Source: a virus. Taken from it: a DNA stretch of 44,918 bases. Every line of letters begins with the position of its first letter. Positions within the stretch are counted from its first letter, which is position 1. The notes below the pieces were generated by a model, which was not told the origin of the DNA, searched no databases, and saw nothing but the letters and a program-made list of their open reading frames with translations. This document shows positions 23,136 to 32,562 of the stretch, piece by piece. The position numbers and the translations under genes are program-made. The stretch lies in IMG/VR virus record IMGVR_UViG_3300031251_000042, positions 1 to 44,918 of that record; one strand, written 5' to 3'.

Positions 23136-24605
23136 ATGACCATTCAGTTTAATCTGGTTCCAGGAAACCTTCGAGTTCCATTTTTTTCTACCGAGTTTGC
23201 GTCGGGAAATTCTCAGACTGCCTCTCAGGTGGAAAGCATTTTACTGATTGGCCAGAAGCTTCCGGGCGGATCGGCCGCAGTCAATGTGCCGGTTCAGATC
23301 ACGAATCCCGCAGCTCTTGACGCACTTTTCGGACAGGGTTCCATGCTCTCATCGATGGGCAAGGCCAGTCTTCAGATCGCAAGCGGCCTTCCGACCTGGG
23401 CGATTCCGCTCTCGGACAATTCCGCAGGCGTTGTAGCGGCAGGCTCGATCACGATCAGCGGCCCTGCAACGAAGGCCGGGATTCTTGCCGTGTATATCGG
23501 CGGAGTTCAATATCAGGTCGCCGTTGCCTCGGCCGACACCTCCCAAGTGATTGCAGCCGCACTCGTAGCGGCACTCTCGGCTGACGGCGGGTGTTTTGTG
23601 ACCGCTGCTGTGGATGGAACAAATTTAAGCAAAGTCAATTTGCAGGCCAAGCATAAGGGCGAGGTTTGCAATAGTTTAGATGTCCGGGTGAATTATTACT
23701 CAGACGACGTTTTGCCGGCAGGGGTGACCGCTGCGGTTGCACCGTTAAGCGGCGGCGGCGGAAACCCATCTTTGACTGCGGCGATCTCAGGAATGGGCGA
23801 GACTCAATATGATTTGATCTCGATGCCCTACACTGATGCTCAAAGTTTAACTGCCATCGAAAATGAGCTTGAAGACCGTTGGGGTCCGGTTCGTCAAAAT
23901 GATGGAAAACTGATCACGGCGGCTCGGGGCAGTTTTGGGACTTTGGCGACTCTTGGAAATTCGCGTAACTCAAAACAGGATTCGATTGTCGATGATCAAA
24001 GCAGCCCTTCTCCGCTCTGGGTGATTTGTGCGTCGGTTGCGGCCGCTATTGCTCTTTCTGCCGAGAACGACCCTGCGATGCCGCTTCAGACTTTAGCACT
24101 TCCGACGGTTTTGGCTCCGGTACTTTTGGATCGTCGTACCGTTGAGGAGAGAAATCTCCTTCTTTACGACGGTATTAGTTCCTTTAAAACGGCAGCGGGT
24201 GACCAAGTCGTGATCGAACGAATCATCACGACCTATAAAACGAATGCTCTAGGCGCACCGGATACGTCGTATCTCTCGCTCGAAAAGCTTCTGACGTTGT
24301 CTCTTCTTCGGTATGAATACAACGCGCTATTTGCGACAAAATATGCTCGATTTAAGCTCGGAAATGATGGCACGAAGTATGGCCCAGGTCAGTCTATTAT
24401 GACTCCGAAGCTCGGAAAATCTGAAATTATCAAATTGTACGAGCAATGGGCGCTTCGTGGATTGGTCCAAGACACGGACATTTTTGCAGCAAATCTGATC
24501 GTTGAGAGAAATGCAACGGATCCAGATCGATTGGATTCCCTCGTGCCGGCCCATGTGATGGATCAGCTCCGAGTGATGGGTACGCAGATCGGTTTCTTGG
24601 TATAA
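23136..24605 (+). CDS. Contractile tail sheath protein (Mu gpL-like)
   Basis: The protein has 489 residues and the pattern of Mu-type sheath proteins: FNLVPGNLRVPFFSTEF at the start, the central PYTDAQSLTAIENELEDRWG, and a C-terminal domain with YNALFATKYARFKLGNDGTK, then FAANLIVERNATDPDRLDSL. The sheath surrounds the tube and contracts on infection, so the virion should be a myovirus. GAGGAAATGAACG precedes the start. Confidence 0.9.
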   Translation: MTIQFNLVPGNLRVPFFSTEFASGNSQTASQVESILLIGQKLPGGSAAVNVPVQITNPAALDALFGQGSMLSSMGKASLQIASGLPTWAIPLSDNSAGVVAAGSITISGPATKAGILAVYIGGVQYQVAVASADTSQVIAAALVAALSADGGCFVTAAVDGTNLSKVNLQAKHKGEVCNSLDVRVNYYSDDVLPAGVTAAVAPLSGGGGNPSLTAAISGMGETQYDLISMPYTDAQSLTAIENELEDRWGPVRQNDGKLITAARGSFGTLATLGNSRNSKQDSIVDDQSSPSPLWVICASVAAAIALSAENDPAMPLQTLALPTVLAPVLLDRRTVEERNLLLYDGISSFKTAAGDQVVIERIITTYKTNALGAPDTSYLSLEKLLTLSLLRYEYNALFATKYARFKLGNDGTKYGPGQSIMTPKLGKSEIIKLYEQWALRGLVQDTDIFAANLIVERNATDPDRLDSLVPAHVMDQLRVMGTQIGFLV

Positions 24606-24619
24606 AAAAGGGGGATTAA

Positions 24620-24991
24620 ATGGCAAGTCAACAACGCCGTGCAGGGATCATTTACTTAAAGATCGACGGTCAGCAGTATGACGCGAAGGGGAGTTTTTCC
24701 TATAACCTTGGTCAACCCAAGCGAGAAGCCGTCATGGGCTCCGATGGTGTCCATGGTTACAAAGAAGTCCCTCAGGTGCCTTTCATTGAAGGCGAGCTGA
24801 CGGATAGTTCGGCATTAAGCCTCAAGAGCCTAGTCACGATGGATGGCGTTACAGTCACTCTCGAACTGGCCAACGGCAAGGTGATCGCCGGTTCTCAAAT
24901 GTGGTACGCCGCCGATGGAAAAGCGCAGACCGAAGAAGCCAATGTGGAAGTCAGGTTCGAGTCGACCATCCCGTTGACGGAGGTCCTCTAA
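24620..24991 (+). CDS. Tail tube protein (Mu gpM-like)
   Basis: The protein has 123 residues. AGIIYLKIDGQQYDAKGSFS, then GSDGVHGYKEVPQVPFIEGE and ANVEVRFE match the Mu-type tail tube family, which polymerises into the inner tube through which DNA passes. The position after the sheath gene is standard. GGGGG lies upstream. Confidence 0.88.
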   Translation: MASQQRRAGIIYLKIDGQQYDAKGSFSYNLGQPKREAVMGSDGVHGYKEVPQVPFIEGELTDSSALSLKSLVTMDGVTVTLELANGKVIAGSQMWYAADGKAQTEEANVEVRFESTIPLTEVL

Positions 24992-24992
24992 G

Positions 24993-25262
24993 ATGAAAGA
25001 GGCCGTTACAATTCTGCTGGTTCATCCCATTGAGCATGGAAACGAGAAGATTGAAAAATTGGTCCTCCGGCGTCCGTTGGCCGGTGACCTCTACGATTTT
25101 CCTGCTGAAGCGAAAATGGGAGATCTGATGGACCTCGCTGCGAAGCTATCGAGTCAGCCTCCTTCAGTGATCAAGCGGCTCGAAATGGACGACACATTTC
25201 CGGTTTTGGAGGTTGTTGGAAATTTTATGAAGAGTGGCCGGGAGACTGGAAAAGCCAAATAG
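24993..25262 (+). CDS. Tail assembly chaperone (Mu gp41-like), unshifted form
   Basis: The protein has 89 residues. KLVLRRPLAGDLYDFPAEAK, then MGDLMDLAAKLSSQPPSVIK matches phage tail assembly chaperones of the E/gp41/gp14 type, which load the tape measure protein. The gene lies between the tube and tape measure genes, and a second product is made by frameshift near its 3' end (see 24993-25375). Confidence 0.82.
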   Translation: MKEAVTILLVHPIEHGNEKIEKLVLRRPLAGDLYDFPAEAKMGDLMDLAAKLSSQPPSVIKRLEMDDTFPVLEVVGNFMKSGRETGKAK

Positions 25263-25375
25263 GTTGTTTGGCCACTTTCTTTCACTTCCAGCCTTCAGAG
25301 CTTTGGGCAATGGACGTCGCTCAGATTGAATTCTGGATGGCGCGTCTTAAAGAGCACGTGAACCATGGGAAATGA
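24993..25375 (+). CDS. Tail chaperone -1 frameshift product (gp41-42-like)
   Basis: An in-frame slippery heptamer A AAT TTT lies at 25220-25226. After a -1 shift the reading continues for 49 codons as YEEWPGDWKSQIG, then CLATFFHFQPSELWAMDVAQ and IEFWMARLKEH, to TGA at 25375. This extension has the character of the P2 E' / Mu gp42 domain and would otherwise have no start codon. The extended protein ends 11 bp inside the tape measure gene. A second possible slip (A AAA G, 25250-25254) is weaker. Confidence 0.75.
25220..25226 (+). promoter_or_regulatory. Programmed -1 frameshift site
   Basis: AAATTTT is aligned to the chaperone frame as A|AAT|TTT, the canonical X XXY YYZ form. It lies 34 bp before the zero-frame stop at 25260-25262. 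Confidence 0.65.
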
Positions 25376-27305
25376 TCAAAGCTTTCCAGTAAAGATCGTC
25401 TTAGAAGCGGTCGACGAACTCACGAAGCCACTCCAGATGGTCAACGCGCAGTTGGCGAAAATTTCTAAGCCTGCCGCTCAAATCGGAGGCGCATTCGTTC
25501 ATCTCGGAGAGGCGAGTGGGGTGACTCAACTTGTTTCGAGCCTGAAGGATGTTCGAGATAAAACAGCCGACGTCGGGAAAGAAGCCTTCGCGCTCGGAGC
25601 CAAGCTCTTTGCGCTGGGCGCTCTTGGGGCCGGAGCGACCTTTGAGTTGGCCAAGTCCATGGCCGAATCAGGCCGTGAAATCGGGGAGACCTCGAAGCTC
25701 CTGGGCGTCCATATTGGATGGCTGCAAGAGACTGAGTTCGCCGCGGCTCGTGCCGGACTGTCTCAAGAAGAGTTTCGCCATGCGATGCTGCGTTTCAACC
25801 GAAATATTGGGGAAGCAGCCGCCTATACGGGCGAGGCCTTGATCGCCTTTCGTGCGCTTGGAATCGAAATACGAGATGGAGCCACGGGTAAGCTCAAGAG
25901 TCTTGAGACGATCTTGCCGGAGGTTTCCGATAAACTATCCGGGATTAAAAATGAGGCTATTCGCGGTGCGCTGGCGTTCAAGCTCTTTGGGCGAGAGGGC
26001 GGCAACAAGATGCTTCGCGTGCTCTCCGATGGCTCGAAGGGCATGGAAGAGGCACGCGCCCACGCGCGGGAACTCGGCTTTGCCCTGGGAGAGGACGGGG
26101 TCCGAGACTCCGAGGAGTTCATGAAATCCTACCGGGATGTGGAATACACGCTTATTGGACTTAAAAACGCCATTGGATCGGCGCTCTTGCCGGCCGTTCA
26201 AGAAGCCATGGATAAGTTTGTCGAGTTCATTGGGTCCCATCGTGAGCAGGTGAAGAAGTTCGCTGACGAATTCGCGGATCGAATACCGGACATCGTGGAT
26301 GCCATTGCTTCTGCCGCCGACGGGGCCTGGACCGCGCTTAAAAGAGTGGGGGCCGCTATTGGATGGGTGAGTGATCTGATCGGCCCGGCAAATACGGCAA
26401 TGCTTGGGATTGCTTTGACGATCGGGTTTCCTCTTGTTAGCTCAATTGCCTCACTCACCGTAGCTCTGGGTAAACTCTGTCCAATGCTTGTGACTACAAC
26501 GCTTCGTCTGGGATCCATGATGTTCGGTCCTATTCTTATCGCTTTCAAGGATTTATTTAGCTTGATCATGGGCGGTACTCCGATATTGGAGGCATTCAAT
26601 CTGGTTCTTGCTTGTAGCCCCATTGGCTTAATTGCTGGTATTATCGCTCTCGGAGTTGCGATCTACGAGTTGATTGTACATTGGGATTTTGTAAAAAAAT
26701 GTCTCCTGTCTTTATGGGGGGTTGTTGAAAACGTTTTTTCAGGTTGGAGGGCTCTCCTGATTCCTGTGCTTACCCCTGTTGGGTTATTAGGCGCCGCTGC
26801 CTTTGAACTGATTGAGCACTGGGGAGCCGTGAAATCCTGGTTTGGGTCCTTCTGGGAATATCTGAAAAATATTTTCTCGGGATGGGGAGCCTTACTTCTT
26901 CCACTTACAGGCCCTATTGCATTGATCGGGGTCGCCGGTTACCAGTTGATTAAGCAGTGGGAGTCAGTCAAATCCTGGTTCATTTCTTTTTGGGATTTCA
27001 TGAAAAATCTCTTTAACGACGGGGTCGCTTCTGTTCTCGGTGTGATCGACCAAGTAAAAGACGCTCTCGGTTTTTCTTCGGGAGCAAAGCCTTTCACTGC
27101 GAATGTGAATTCATCACTCGGGCCGGCAACGGGCACTCAGCAGTTGATCAGCGCAATCTCTCCCGGGAATCAATCCTATTCCCGCCAAGAAACAGCATTG
27201 AAAGTCTCGTTTGAAAATATGCCCAAAGGTACAAGAATCAGTACAGAAAAGAGCAGTGAGACGCCTGTCGAATTATTCATGGGATACGCCATGGTGAATC
27301 CATGA
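25365..27305 (+). CDS. Tape measure protein
   Basis: The protein has 646 residues. The N-terminal half is helical and coiled-coil (FPVKIVLEAVDELTKPLQMV, GREIGETSKLLGVHIGWLQE typical of Mu/P2-type tape measures). The second half has several hydrophobic segments (IALTIGFPLVSSIASLTVAL, IGLIAGIIALGVAIYELIVH) that may insert in the host membrane during DNA entry. At about 1.5 angstrom per residue the tail would be near 97 nm, an inference. Three segments with EHWGAVKSWF-like sequence between 455 and 560 look like an internal repeat. Confidence 0.88.
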   Translation: MGNDQSFPVKIVLEAVDELTKPLQMVNAQLAKISKPAAQIGGAFVHLGEASGVTQLVSSLKDVRDKTADVGKEAFALGAKLFALGALGAGATFELAKSMAESGREIGETSKLLGVHIGWLQETEFAAARAGLSQEEFRHAMLRFNRNIGEAAAYTGEALIAFRALGIEIRDGATGKLKSLETILPEVSDKLSGIKNEAIRGALAFKLFGREGGNKMLRVLSDGSKGMEEARAHARELGFALGEDGVRDSEEFMKSYRDVEYTLIGLKNAIGSALLPAVQEAMDKFVEFIGSHREQVKKFADEFADRIPDIVDAIASAADGAWTALKRVGAAIGWVSDLIGPANTAMLGIALTIGFPLVSSIASLTVALGKLCPMLVTTTLRLGSMMFGPILIAFKDLFSLIMGGTPILEAFNLVLACSPIGLIAGIIALGVAIYELIVHWDFVKKCLLSLWGVVENVFSGWRALLIPVLTPVGLLGAAAFELIEHWGAVKSWFGSFWEYLKNIFSGWGALLLPLTGPIALIGVAGYQLIKQWESVKSWFISFWDFMKNLFNDGVASVLGVIDQVKDALGFSSGAKPFTANVNSSLGPATGTQQLISAISPGNQSYSRQETALKVSFENMPKGTRISTEKSSETPVELFMGYAMVNP

Positions 27306-28582
27306 GCACGACTTGGAGAAATAAACTAAGGCCAGCTTCATTCCGAGGAGTTGAATTCGGGGTCAAAGAGGCAGAACTGTCGACGGGTAGGCGAACTGCA
27401 AAACACGAGTTTCCTGGAAAGGATATTGGATACACGGAAGACCTGGGAAGAAAATTAAGAGGATTCCCGCTCCAAGGTTTTGTGATTGGCTCGAACTACA
27501 TGCTCCTTCGAGACAGGTTGATTTCGGCCTGCGAAAAAAGTGGGTCTGGCCAGTTAATCCATCCCTACCTCGGAACAAAAGAGGTTGTTTGTCTTGATTG
27601 CAAGGTGAGGGAGGTTGATCACGATGGGGGGATGGCAATATTTTCCCTCGTATTTGATGAGGCAGGAGAGCTTGTTTATCCGGCAGCGACCTCGGACGCT
27701 CTTAGTCAGTTAAGCGCCGCTGCGGACGATGTGCAGAGCGCGGCGGCTGCGGTACTTGAGGCGATCTATGATGTCGGGGGCCTGGTCGGGGCCGCAATAG
27801 CAGCGGTTCAAGACAAGTTGAATTCGGTGACCGACGTGATTGATTCGGCGGTGATGGCTGCAAAAGCGGTCTACCGGATAACGGCATCGACCGCTTTTGC
27901 TCTTAAAAATATGAAGGCTCAGATATTAAACGCGATCGCAGCTCCTTCTCAAATAGCAGAGATTTTGAATTCGGCGCTGGATACGTTCAAAGGGCTTGGA
28001 ACCAGTCCTCAACAAATTCGAGATGCCTATCGCGGCATGATTGGATTTGGGAGCAGCAGTACCGGGATCGTGCCGGGAGTCAATAATCAATCCGGACAGT
28101 CTCAGTCTGTAGGAAGCTTCCCGTCCTCGACTCCTGTGATTTTATCGATATCTCGAACGAAGACGAATTTACAGGTTACGGCAACCAAGCAGGCCATTGT
28201 CAATTATGTCCAGCAACTTTCTATAGCGAAGGCTGCCGTCGCGGTTTCTCAAGCGCCCGGCGCGTCCTATCAGGAAGCCACGGCCCTTCGTGATGAGATT
28301 TCTTCGGCGATTGATTCTCAGTTGCAGACGGTGACGGATGACACTCTTTATCTCGCACTCACAAAAATGCAGACTCTTTTGCGCGTAGCCGTTCCACCTC
28401 AGAAACAAACTCTAGGCAGTGTCATTTCGATCACGCCTGATAGGACCTCCTCCTCACTCGTACTGCTTTACGATCAATTTGAATCATTAGCTCAAGAAGC
28501 CGATCTGCTGGCTAGAAACGGAATAGTGAATCCTTCATTTTTAACCGCAAAAAAAGATCTGAAGGTGATCCAAAGTGGCTGA
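27302..28582 (+). CDS. DNA circularisation/baseplate protein (Mu gpN-like)
   Basis: The protein has 426 residues. The first 120 (WRNKLRPASFRGVEFGVKEA, then ARREF-type HEFPGKDIGYTEDLG) match the DNA_circ_N domain of Mu gpN, a baseplate hub protein. The rest is Ala/Ser-rich and helical. It overlaps the tape measure stop (ATGA) and the next gene by 8 bp. Confidence 0.82.
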   Translation: MSTTWRNKLRPASFRGVEFGVKEAELSTGRRTAKHEFPGKDIGYTEDLGRKLRGFPLQGFVIGSNYMLLRDRLISACEKSGSGQLIHPYLGTKEVVCLDCKVREVDHDGGMAIFSLVFDEAGELVYPAATSDALSQLSAAADDVQSAAAAVLEAIYDVGGLVGAAIAAVQDKLNSVTDVIDSAVMAAKAVYRITASTAFALKNMKAQILNAIAAPSQIAEILNSALDTFKGLGTSPQQIRDAYRGMIGFGSSSTGIVPGVNNQSGQSQSVGSFPSSTPVILSISRTKTNLQVTATKQAIVNYVQQLSIAKAAVAVSQAPGASYQEATALRDEISSAIDSQLQTVTDDTLYLALTKMQTLLRVAVPPQKQTLGSVISITPDRTSSSLVLLYDQFESLAQEADLLARNGIVNPSFLTAKKDLKVIQSG

Positions 28583-29651
28583 GCCAAAAATTGAACTTTA
28601 CGTCAATGACTCAGTCTATGCGGGTTGGACCGAGGTCTCGGTTAAACGAAGCATTAAAGCGGTTTCAGGATGCTTCGATATTTCCTTAAATGACAGATGG
28701 GATCTCACGAGTAAACCATGGCCCCTCATTCCAGGGGACGAATGTCAGCTTAAAATCGAAGATCAAGAAGTGATCAGTGGATTCGTGGACGACGTGGATA
28801 CGGAAATCGATGCAAACTCGAAGCGAATTCGAGTCGCAGGGCGCGACAAGACGGCCGACGTCGTAGACTGCTCAGTCGTTCATAAGACCGGGCATTGGAA
28901 TAAGCCCATTGACATCGTGGATCTCGCTACCGCACTTTGCGAGCCGTACGGGATATCCGTCTCAGCGGATGTTGACACGGGAGAGCCCTTACCTAATTGG
29001 GATACTCGTCCAGGAGAGACGGTCTTTCAAAATCTCGATCGTGCCGCCAAGTACCGAGGATTACTTATCGTGTCGGATCGAAACGGCGGAATTGTATTCA
29101 CGCGGGCCGGTCAAAACAAGGCAGGTTTTCAACTTTCCTACGGTATCAACTTGCTTTCGGTCAAATCGAAATACTCTCAGAAGGAGCGCTTCTCAGAATA
29201 TGTGGTCTCGATGGCGCTCGGGGGAATGGATGTCACGGCTCCGGAGTTTACAAATAAGGCATTGATTTGGAAAGCAGGCGATTCACAAATCAACCGTTTT
29301 AGAAGGCTTACGATCGTTGAGGACGGACTCTCGACTCAAATCCCTGTAGCGGAACGGGCACGATGGGAAGCTTCCACTCGGGCCGGTAAGTCTCAGGTGA
29401 TCGATGTTTCGATCGTCGGTTTTACCAAACCCAACGGAGATTTATGGGTCGAAAATGAATTGATTCCCATCAAAATCCCGTTTCTAGGAATCGATTTAGA
29501 ACTCTTGAGTACCGATGTCACTTATCGATATTCAGGCGGAGGTTCGATCACGGATATTAGCCTGACCAGGAAAGACGCTTTTGAACTCCTTCCGCTGATC
29601 GATAACCAGCAAGATCTTTGGAATAAGCTGGCTCGGCAGGGGGCTCTATGA
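28575..29651 (+). CDS. Baseplate hub protein (Mu gpP / late control D type)
   Basis: The protein has 358 residues from GTG 28575. The sequence ELYVNDSVYAGWTEVSVKRS, then PGDECQLKIEDQEVISGFVD, and RVAGRDKTADVVDCSVVHKT is typical of the gpP/gp27-like hub ring that links tube and spike. It sits between the gpN-like and gp45-like genes, as in Mu, and overlaps both. Confidence 0.88.
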   Translation: MAEPKIELYVNDSVYAGWTEVSVKRSIKAVSGCFDISLNDRWDLTSKPWPLIPGDECQLKIEDQEVISGFVDDVDTEIDANSKRIRVAGRDKTADVVDCSVVHKTGHWNKPIDIVDLATALCEPYGISVSADVDTGEPLPNWDTRPGETVFQNLDRAAKYRGLLIVSDRNGGIVFTRAGQNKAGFQLSYGINLLSVKSKYSQKERFSEYVVSMALGGMDVTAPEFTNKALIWKAGDSQINRFRRLTIVEDGLSTQIPVAERARWEASTRAGKSQVIDVSIVGFTKPNGDLWVENELIPIKIPFLGIDLELLSTDVTYRYSGGGSITDISLTRKDAFELLPLIDNQQDLWNKLARQGAL

Positions 29652-30205
29652 TCGGGACGATCCAAAAGATGATCGAGCCGCTCAAGAGGCGATTACTTTT
29701 GATGATCGGGAAAGGATACGTCAATCGGGTAGACGACTCGACCTACATTCAGACCATGCAGATCGATTTCGGAAATGACGAACTTCGAGACGACGTAGCC
29801 CGAGTTCAGTCCTACGGATTTACTTCCGTGCCCCTCGAGGGAGCCGAGGCCATCACTCTTTTTCCGGGCGGGAATCGCGCGAACGGGATTGTCATTGCGG
29901 TGGAGGATCGGCGTTACCGAATCAAGGGCCTCGAGGGCGGAGAGGTCGCGATCTATACGGACGAAGGGGATCAGATCTATTTCAAGCGCGGAAACACCAT
30001 TCAGGTCAAAACTCAAAATTTCGAGGTCGACACAGGCAAAATGAAGATCACAAGCGGCAGTAATGAATTTGTCTCGATCTTGAGTGAACTCATCGGCGCA
30101 TTGATCACGGCAAGGACCGCGACCATGGGCGGCCCGCAACCTCTTCTCAACCCCTCCGATCCATTCGATACGATCAAATCGAAGATCGATTCATTTAAGG
30201 CATAA
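29648..30205 (+). CDS. Baseplate spike protein (Mu gp45-like, gpV type)
   Basis: The protein has 185 residues. TYIQTMQIDFGNDELRDDVA, then VQSYGFTSVPLEGAEAITLF, and IYTDEGDQIYFKRGNTIQVK match Mu gp45, the trimeric membrane-piercing spike with an OB domain and a beta-helix. The beta-helix part is here followed by a helical tail. The start overlaps the preceding stop (ATGA). Confidence 0.88.
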   Translation: MIGTIQKMIEPLKRRLLLMIGKGYVNRVDDSTYIQTMQIDFGNDELRDDVARVQSYGFTSVPLEGAEAITLFPGGNRANGIVIAVEDRRYRIKGLEGGEVAIYTDEGDQIYFKRGNTIQVKTQNFEVDTGKMKITSGSNEFVSILSELIGALITARTATMGGPQPLLNPSDPFDTIKSKIDSFKA

Positions 30206-30207
30206 CT

Positions 30208-30441
30208 ATGGGCACAGGAATGGATGGAACCCGGCTTGGAAATGCGATTACGGCGGTTCTTCAGGGTCTCAATCCGGAGCTCACGGGAGCTGAGCTGACC
30301 AAGATTCAGAATCTGTGGCAGGCGATCGGCAAGGAAGTCGTGAAAGAAGTCCAAAACGCCCAGGTCGCTGCCGGGATTGCGGTGCAAGTGGTTCCTTCCA
30401 CCGGAACGGGCGCGACGAATGCGCCGGGGAGCCTTGTATGA
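30208..30441 (+). CDS. Small hypothetical tail-module protein
   Basis: The protein has 77 residues with a helical middle (LTGAELTKIQNLWQAIGKEV) and a low-complexity Thr/Gly-rich end. Similar small proteins are found between spike and gp46 genes in Mu-like tail modules, without known role. Its stop overlaps the next start (ATGA). Confidence 0.55.
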   Translation: MGTGMDGTRLGNAITAVLQGLNPELTGAELTKIQNLWQAIGKEVVKEVQNAQVAAGIAVQVVPSTGTGATNAPGSLV

Positions 30442-30908
30442 CCACAAATTATATTGATCTCGCTGTCACGGAAAATGACTCAGGGGAGTGGGACCTTGTT
30501 TTAGATCAACAGGATCTCGTCCTCGAGGACGGACTTGAGTCGGCTTGCGTTGTATCTCTCTTCACGGACGCAAGGGTTACGCCCGATGAATTGCCTCCGG
30601 GTCAAACCGATCTCGGTGGATGGTGGGGGGATGCAGTCGACGATACGGGCGATCGGATTGGTTCGAAACTTTGGCTGCTTGAAGGAGCGGCGCCGAATCA
30701 AGAGACTTTGGCCAAAGCCATCGAATACGGCCAGGACGCGCTTCAGTGGATGATCTCCGACGGCGTAGCTCAAACGGTTACGGTTGACGCCTCATTTTCG
30801 ACTAATGAAGAGCTTTTGATTCAGGTCGAGATTGTGAGGCCTGATGGTCGTATCTCAAACTTTGAATTCTCTTACGCCTGGGCGCAACAGCTTCAGAAGG
30901 GGACCTGA
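30438..30908 (+). CDS. Baseplate wedge protein (Mu gp46 / gpW-like)
   Basis: The protein has 156 residues. DWDLVLDQQDLVLEDG-like opening, TDLGGWWGDAVDDTGDRIGS, then KLWLLEGAA and QDALQWMISDGVAQ are diagnostic of the phage GP46 family, a wedge component that connects hub and fibres. The start at 30438 is chosen from the ATGA overlap; the longer frame from 30315 would run across the previous gene. Confidence 0.88.
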   Translation: MTTNYIDLAVTENDSGEWDLVLDQQDLVLEDGLESACVVSLFTDARVTPDELPPGQTDLGGWWGDAVDDTGDRIGSKLWLLEGAAPNQETLAKAIEYGQDALQWMISDGVAQTVTVDASFSTNEELLIQVEIVRPDGRISNFEFSYAWAQQLQKGT

Positions 30909-31981
30909 TGCCTTTCGTTCGACCGAGTCTGTCTGATCTCACACAACGGATTAAGTCCGATCTTTCTACGCGGATACTTGGAACCCCAAACGTTCTGAGG
31001 CGGGCCGTGATCAGTGTGATTGCTCAGGTCATGGCCGGAGCCGTTCATTTGCTCTACGGCTATGTCGATTGGTTATCGAAACAAGTTTTTCCCGATACTG
31101 CGGAAGCGCCTTATCTTTATCGTATCGGAGCGTGGTGGGGTATTTTCCTAAAGCCCGCAACCTATAATTCTGGCGGAGTGACCTTCACCGGGGCTCCCGG
31201 ATCTGTCCTAACCGCTGCGACGACGGTTCTCGTGCGCAGTGACGGCGTACTTTTCAATTTAAGTGCAGACGTGACGATTCCGGCAGGTTCGGGCTCGTCG
31301 GTAACTGCTGCCGGATTGATTGTGGCTCAGGACCCAGGGGCCGCTCCTGCGTGTGATCCCGGGACGATCTTGACTCTTCAATCTCCCGCAGCCGGAGTGA
31401 GTTCTTCGGTCGTGGTCGATCAGAATGGAATTTTTGGCGGGTTTGATGTCGAGACGGACGCATCTTTTCGGGCGCGTCTTCTTTATCGGATCGGGAACCC
31501 TCCGCGCGGGGGGAATGACGGCGATTATGTCGTTTGGGCATTGGCATATGTGGGAGTGACACGCGCATGGCCTTACCCGCTACTTTACGGCCCTTCCACC
31601 GTAGGGTTGACCTTTGTGATGGATAATCAAACAAGCTCGATTGCGCCAAGTTCGGGTCAGCTTGCGGCCTTCCAGGCCTATATCAATCAACTCAAGCCGA
31701 GCCATGCGGATGTCACCGTGTTTGCACCGGCAACGATACCGCTCAATCCGACCATTCACCTGAGTCCAGACACTCCGACGATTCGAGCGGCAGTCCAAGC
31801 CGAACTGGATGATCTCCTGATCACCGAAGGGGGGCCGAGTACGACCGTCCTTCTCTCTCACATCCGGGATCGAATCGGAACTGCCGCAGGCGTGAATGAT
31901 TACGCGCTTGTTTCACCGACTGCGGATCAGACCTATGGGCAGGGGCAAGTTCCTGTCGTTGGGACGATTACATGGCAATGA
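30908..31981 (+). CDS. Baseplate J-like protein (Mu gp47)
   Basis: The protein has 357 residues. RPSLSDLTQRIKSDLSTRIL, AVHLLYGYVDWLSKQVFPDT, FDVETDASFRARLLYRIGNP and GGNDGDYVVWALAYVGVTRA are characteristic of the baseplate J family, the main wedge arm. TGATG links it to gp46 and it overlaps the gp48-like gene by 10 bp. Confidence 0.9.
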   Translation: MPFVRPSLSDLTQRIKSDLSTRILGTPNVLRRAVISVIAQVMAGAVHLLYGYVDWLSKQVFPDTAEAPYLYRIGAWWGIFLKPATYNSGGVTFTGAPGSVLTAATTVLVRSDGVLFNLSADVTIPAGSGSSVTAAGLIVAQDPGAAPACDPGTILTLQSPAAGVSSSVVVDQNGIFGGFDVETDASFRARLLYRIGNPPRGGNDGDYVVWALAYVGVTRAWPYPLLYGPSTVGLTFVMDNQTSSIAPSSGQLAAFQAYINQLKPSHADVTVFAPATIPLNPTIHLSPDTPTIRAAVQAELDDLLITEGGPSTTVLLSHIRDRIGTAAGVNDYALVSPTADQTYGQGQVPVVGTITWQ

Positions 31982-32559
31982 CCAGCGCGCAGTATGTCGA
32001 GGTTGTTCAGGGGCTACTGCCGAAGGGAAAACTTTGGCTTAGAAATGGATTTGGAGTCCTTTTTACGCTCCTTCTAGGAATCTCTGATGAACTTGCTCGA
32101 GTTGACCAGGCAATTGATTCCATTCTTGAGGAAGCTGACCCTAGAACCGCTAAGGATCTGATTTCTGACTGGGAAAATTTTGTCAGTCTTCCCGATTCTA
32201 CTCAAGCAATCTCCACGCTTTTGGATGAAAGACGTGCGGACGTCCATCGAAAATTGACAGATCCGGGCGGTCAGAGTGATGACGTTTTCGCCTCTCTTGC
32301 TCAATCTTTTGGGTACAGCGTGAAGGTGAGAAATTTTACCCCCTTTTGCGCCGGTACAGGGACCGCGGGCAAAGAAGTTTTCAGCCCGTCCTGGCGCGGG
32401 CACTGGGGAGTTTTCGCAACCGGCATCGTCGTGAGGCATTTTTCAGCCGGGGATTCAGCCGGCCAGCCGCTTACGAGCTGGAGAAATTCAATACTTGAGG
32501 CGGTCATTAAGAAAGCTGCGCAATCGCAGAGCACACCTCATTTTTACTACGGGAGTTGA
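31972..32559 (+). CDS. Baseplate protein (Mu gp48, DUF2313)
   Basis: The protein has 195 residues. AQYVEVVQGLLPKGKLWLRN, then VDQAIDSILEEADPRTAKDL and LISDWENFVSLPD match the Mu gp48 / YmfQ family, the wedge component next to the fibre attachment protein. The following gene is therefore expected to encode the virion fibre. Confidence 0.85.
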   Translation: MAMTSAQYVEVVQGLLPKGKLWLRNGFGVLFTLLLGISDELARVDQAIDSILEEADPRTAKDLISDWENFVSLPDSTQAISTLLDERRADVHRKLTDPGGQSDDVFASLAQSFGYSVKVRNFTPFCAGTGTAGKEVFSPSWRGHWGVFATGIVVRHFSAGDSAGQPLTSWRNSILEAVIKKAAQSQSTPHFYYGS

Positions 32560-32562
32560 GTC

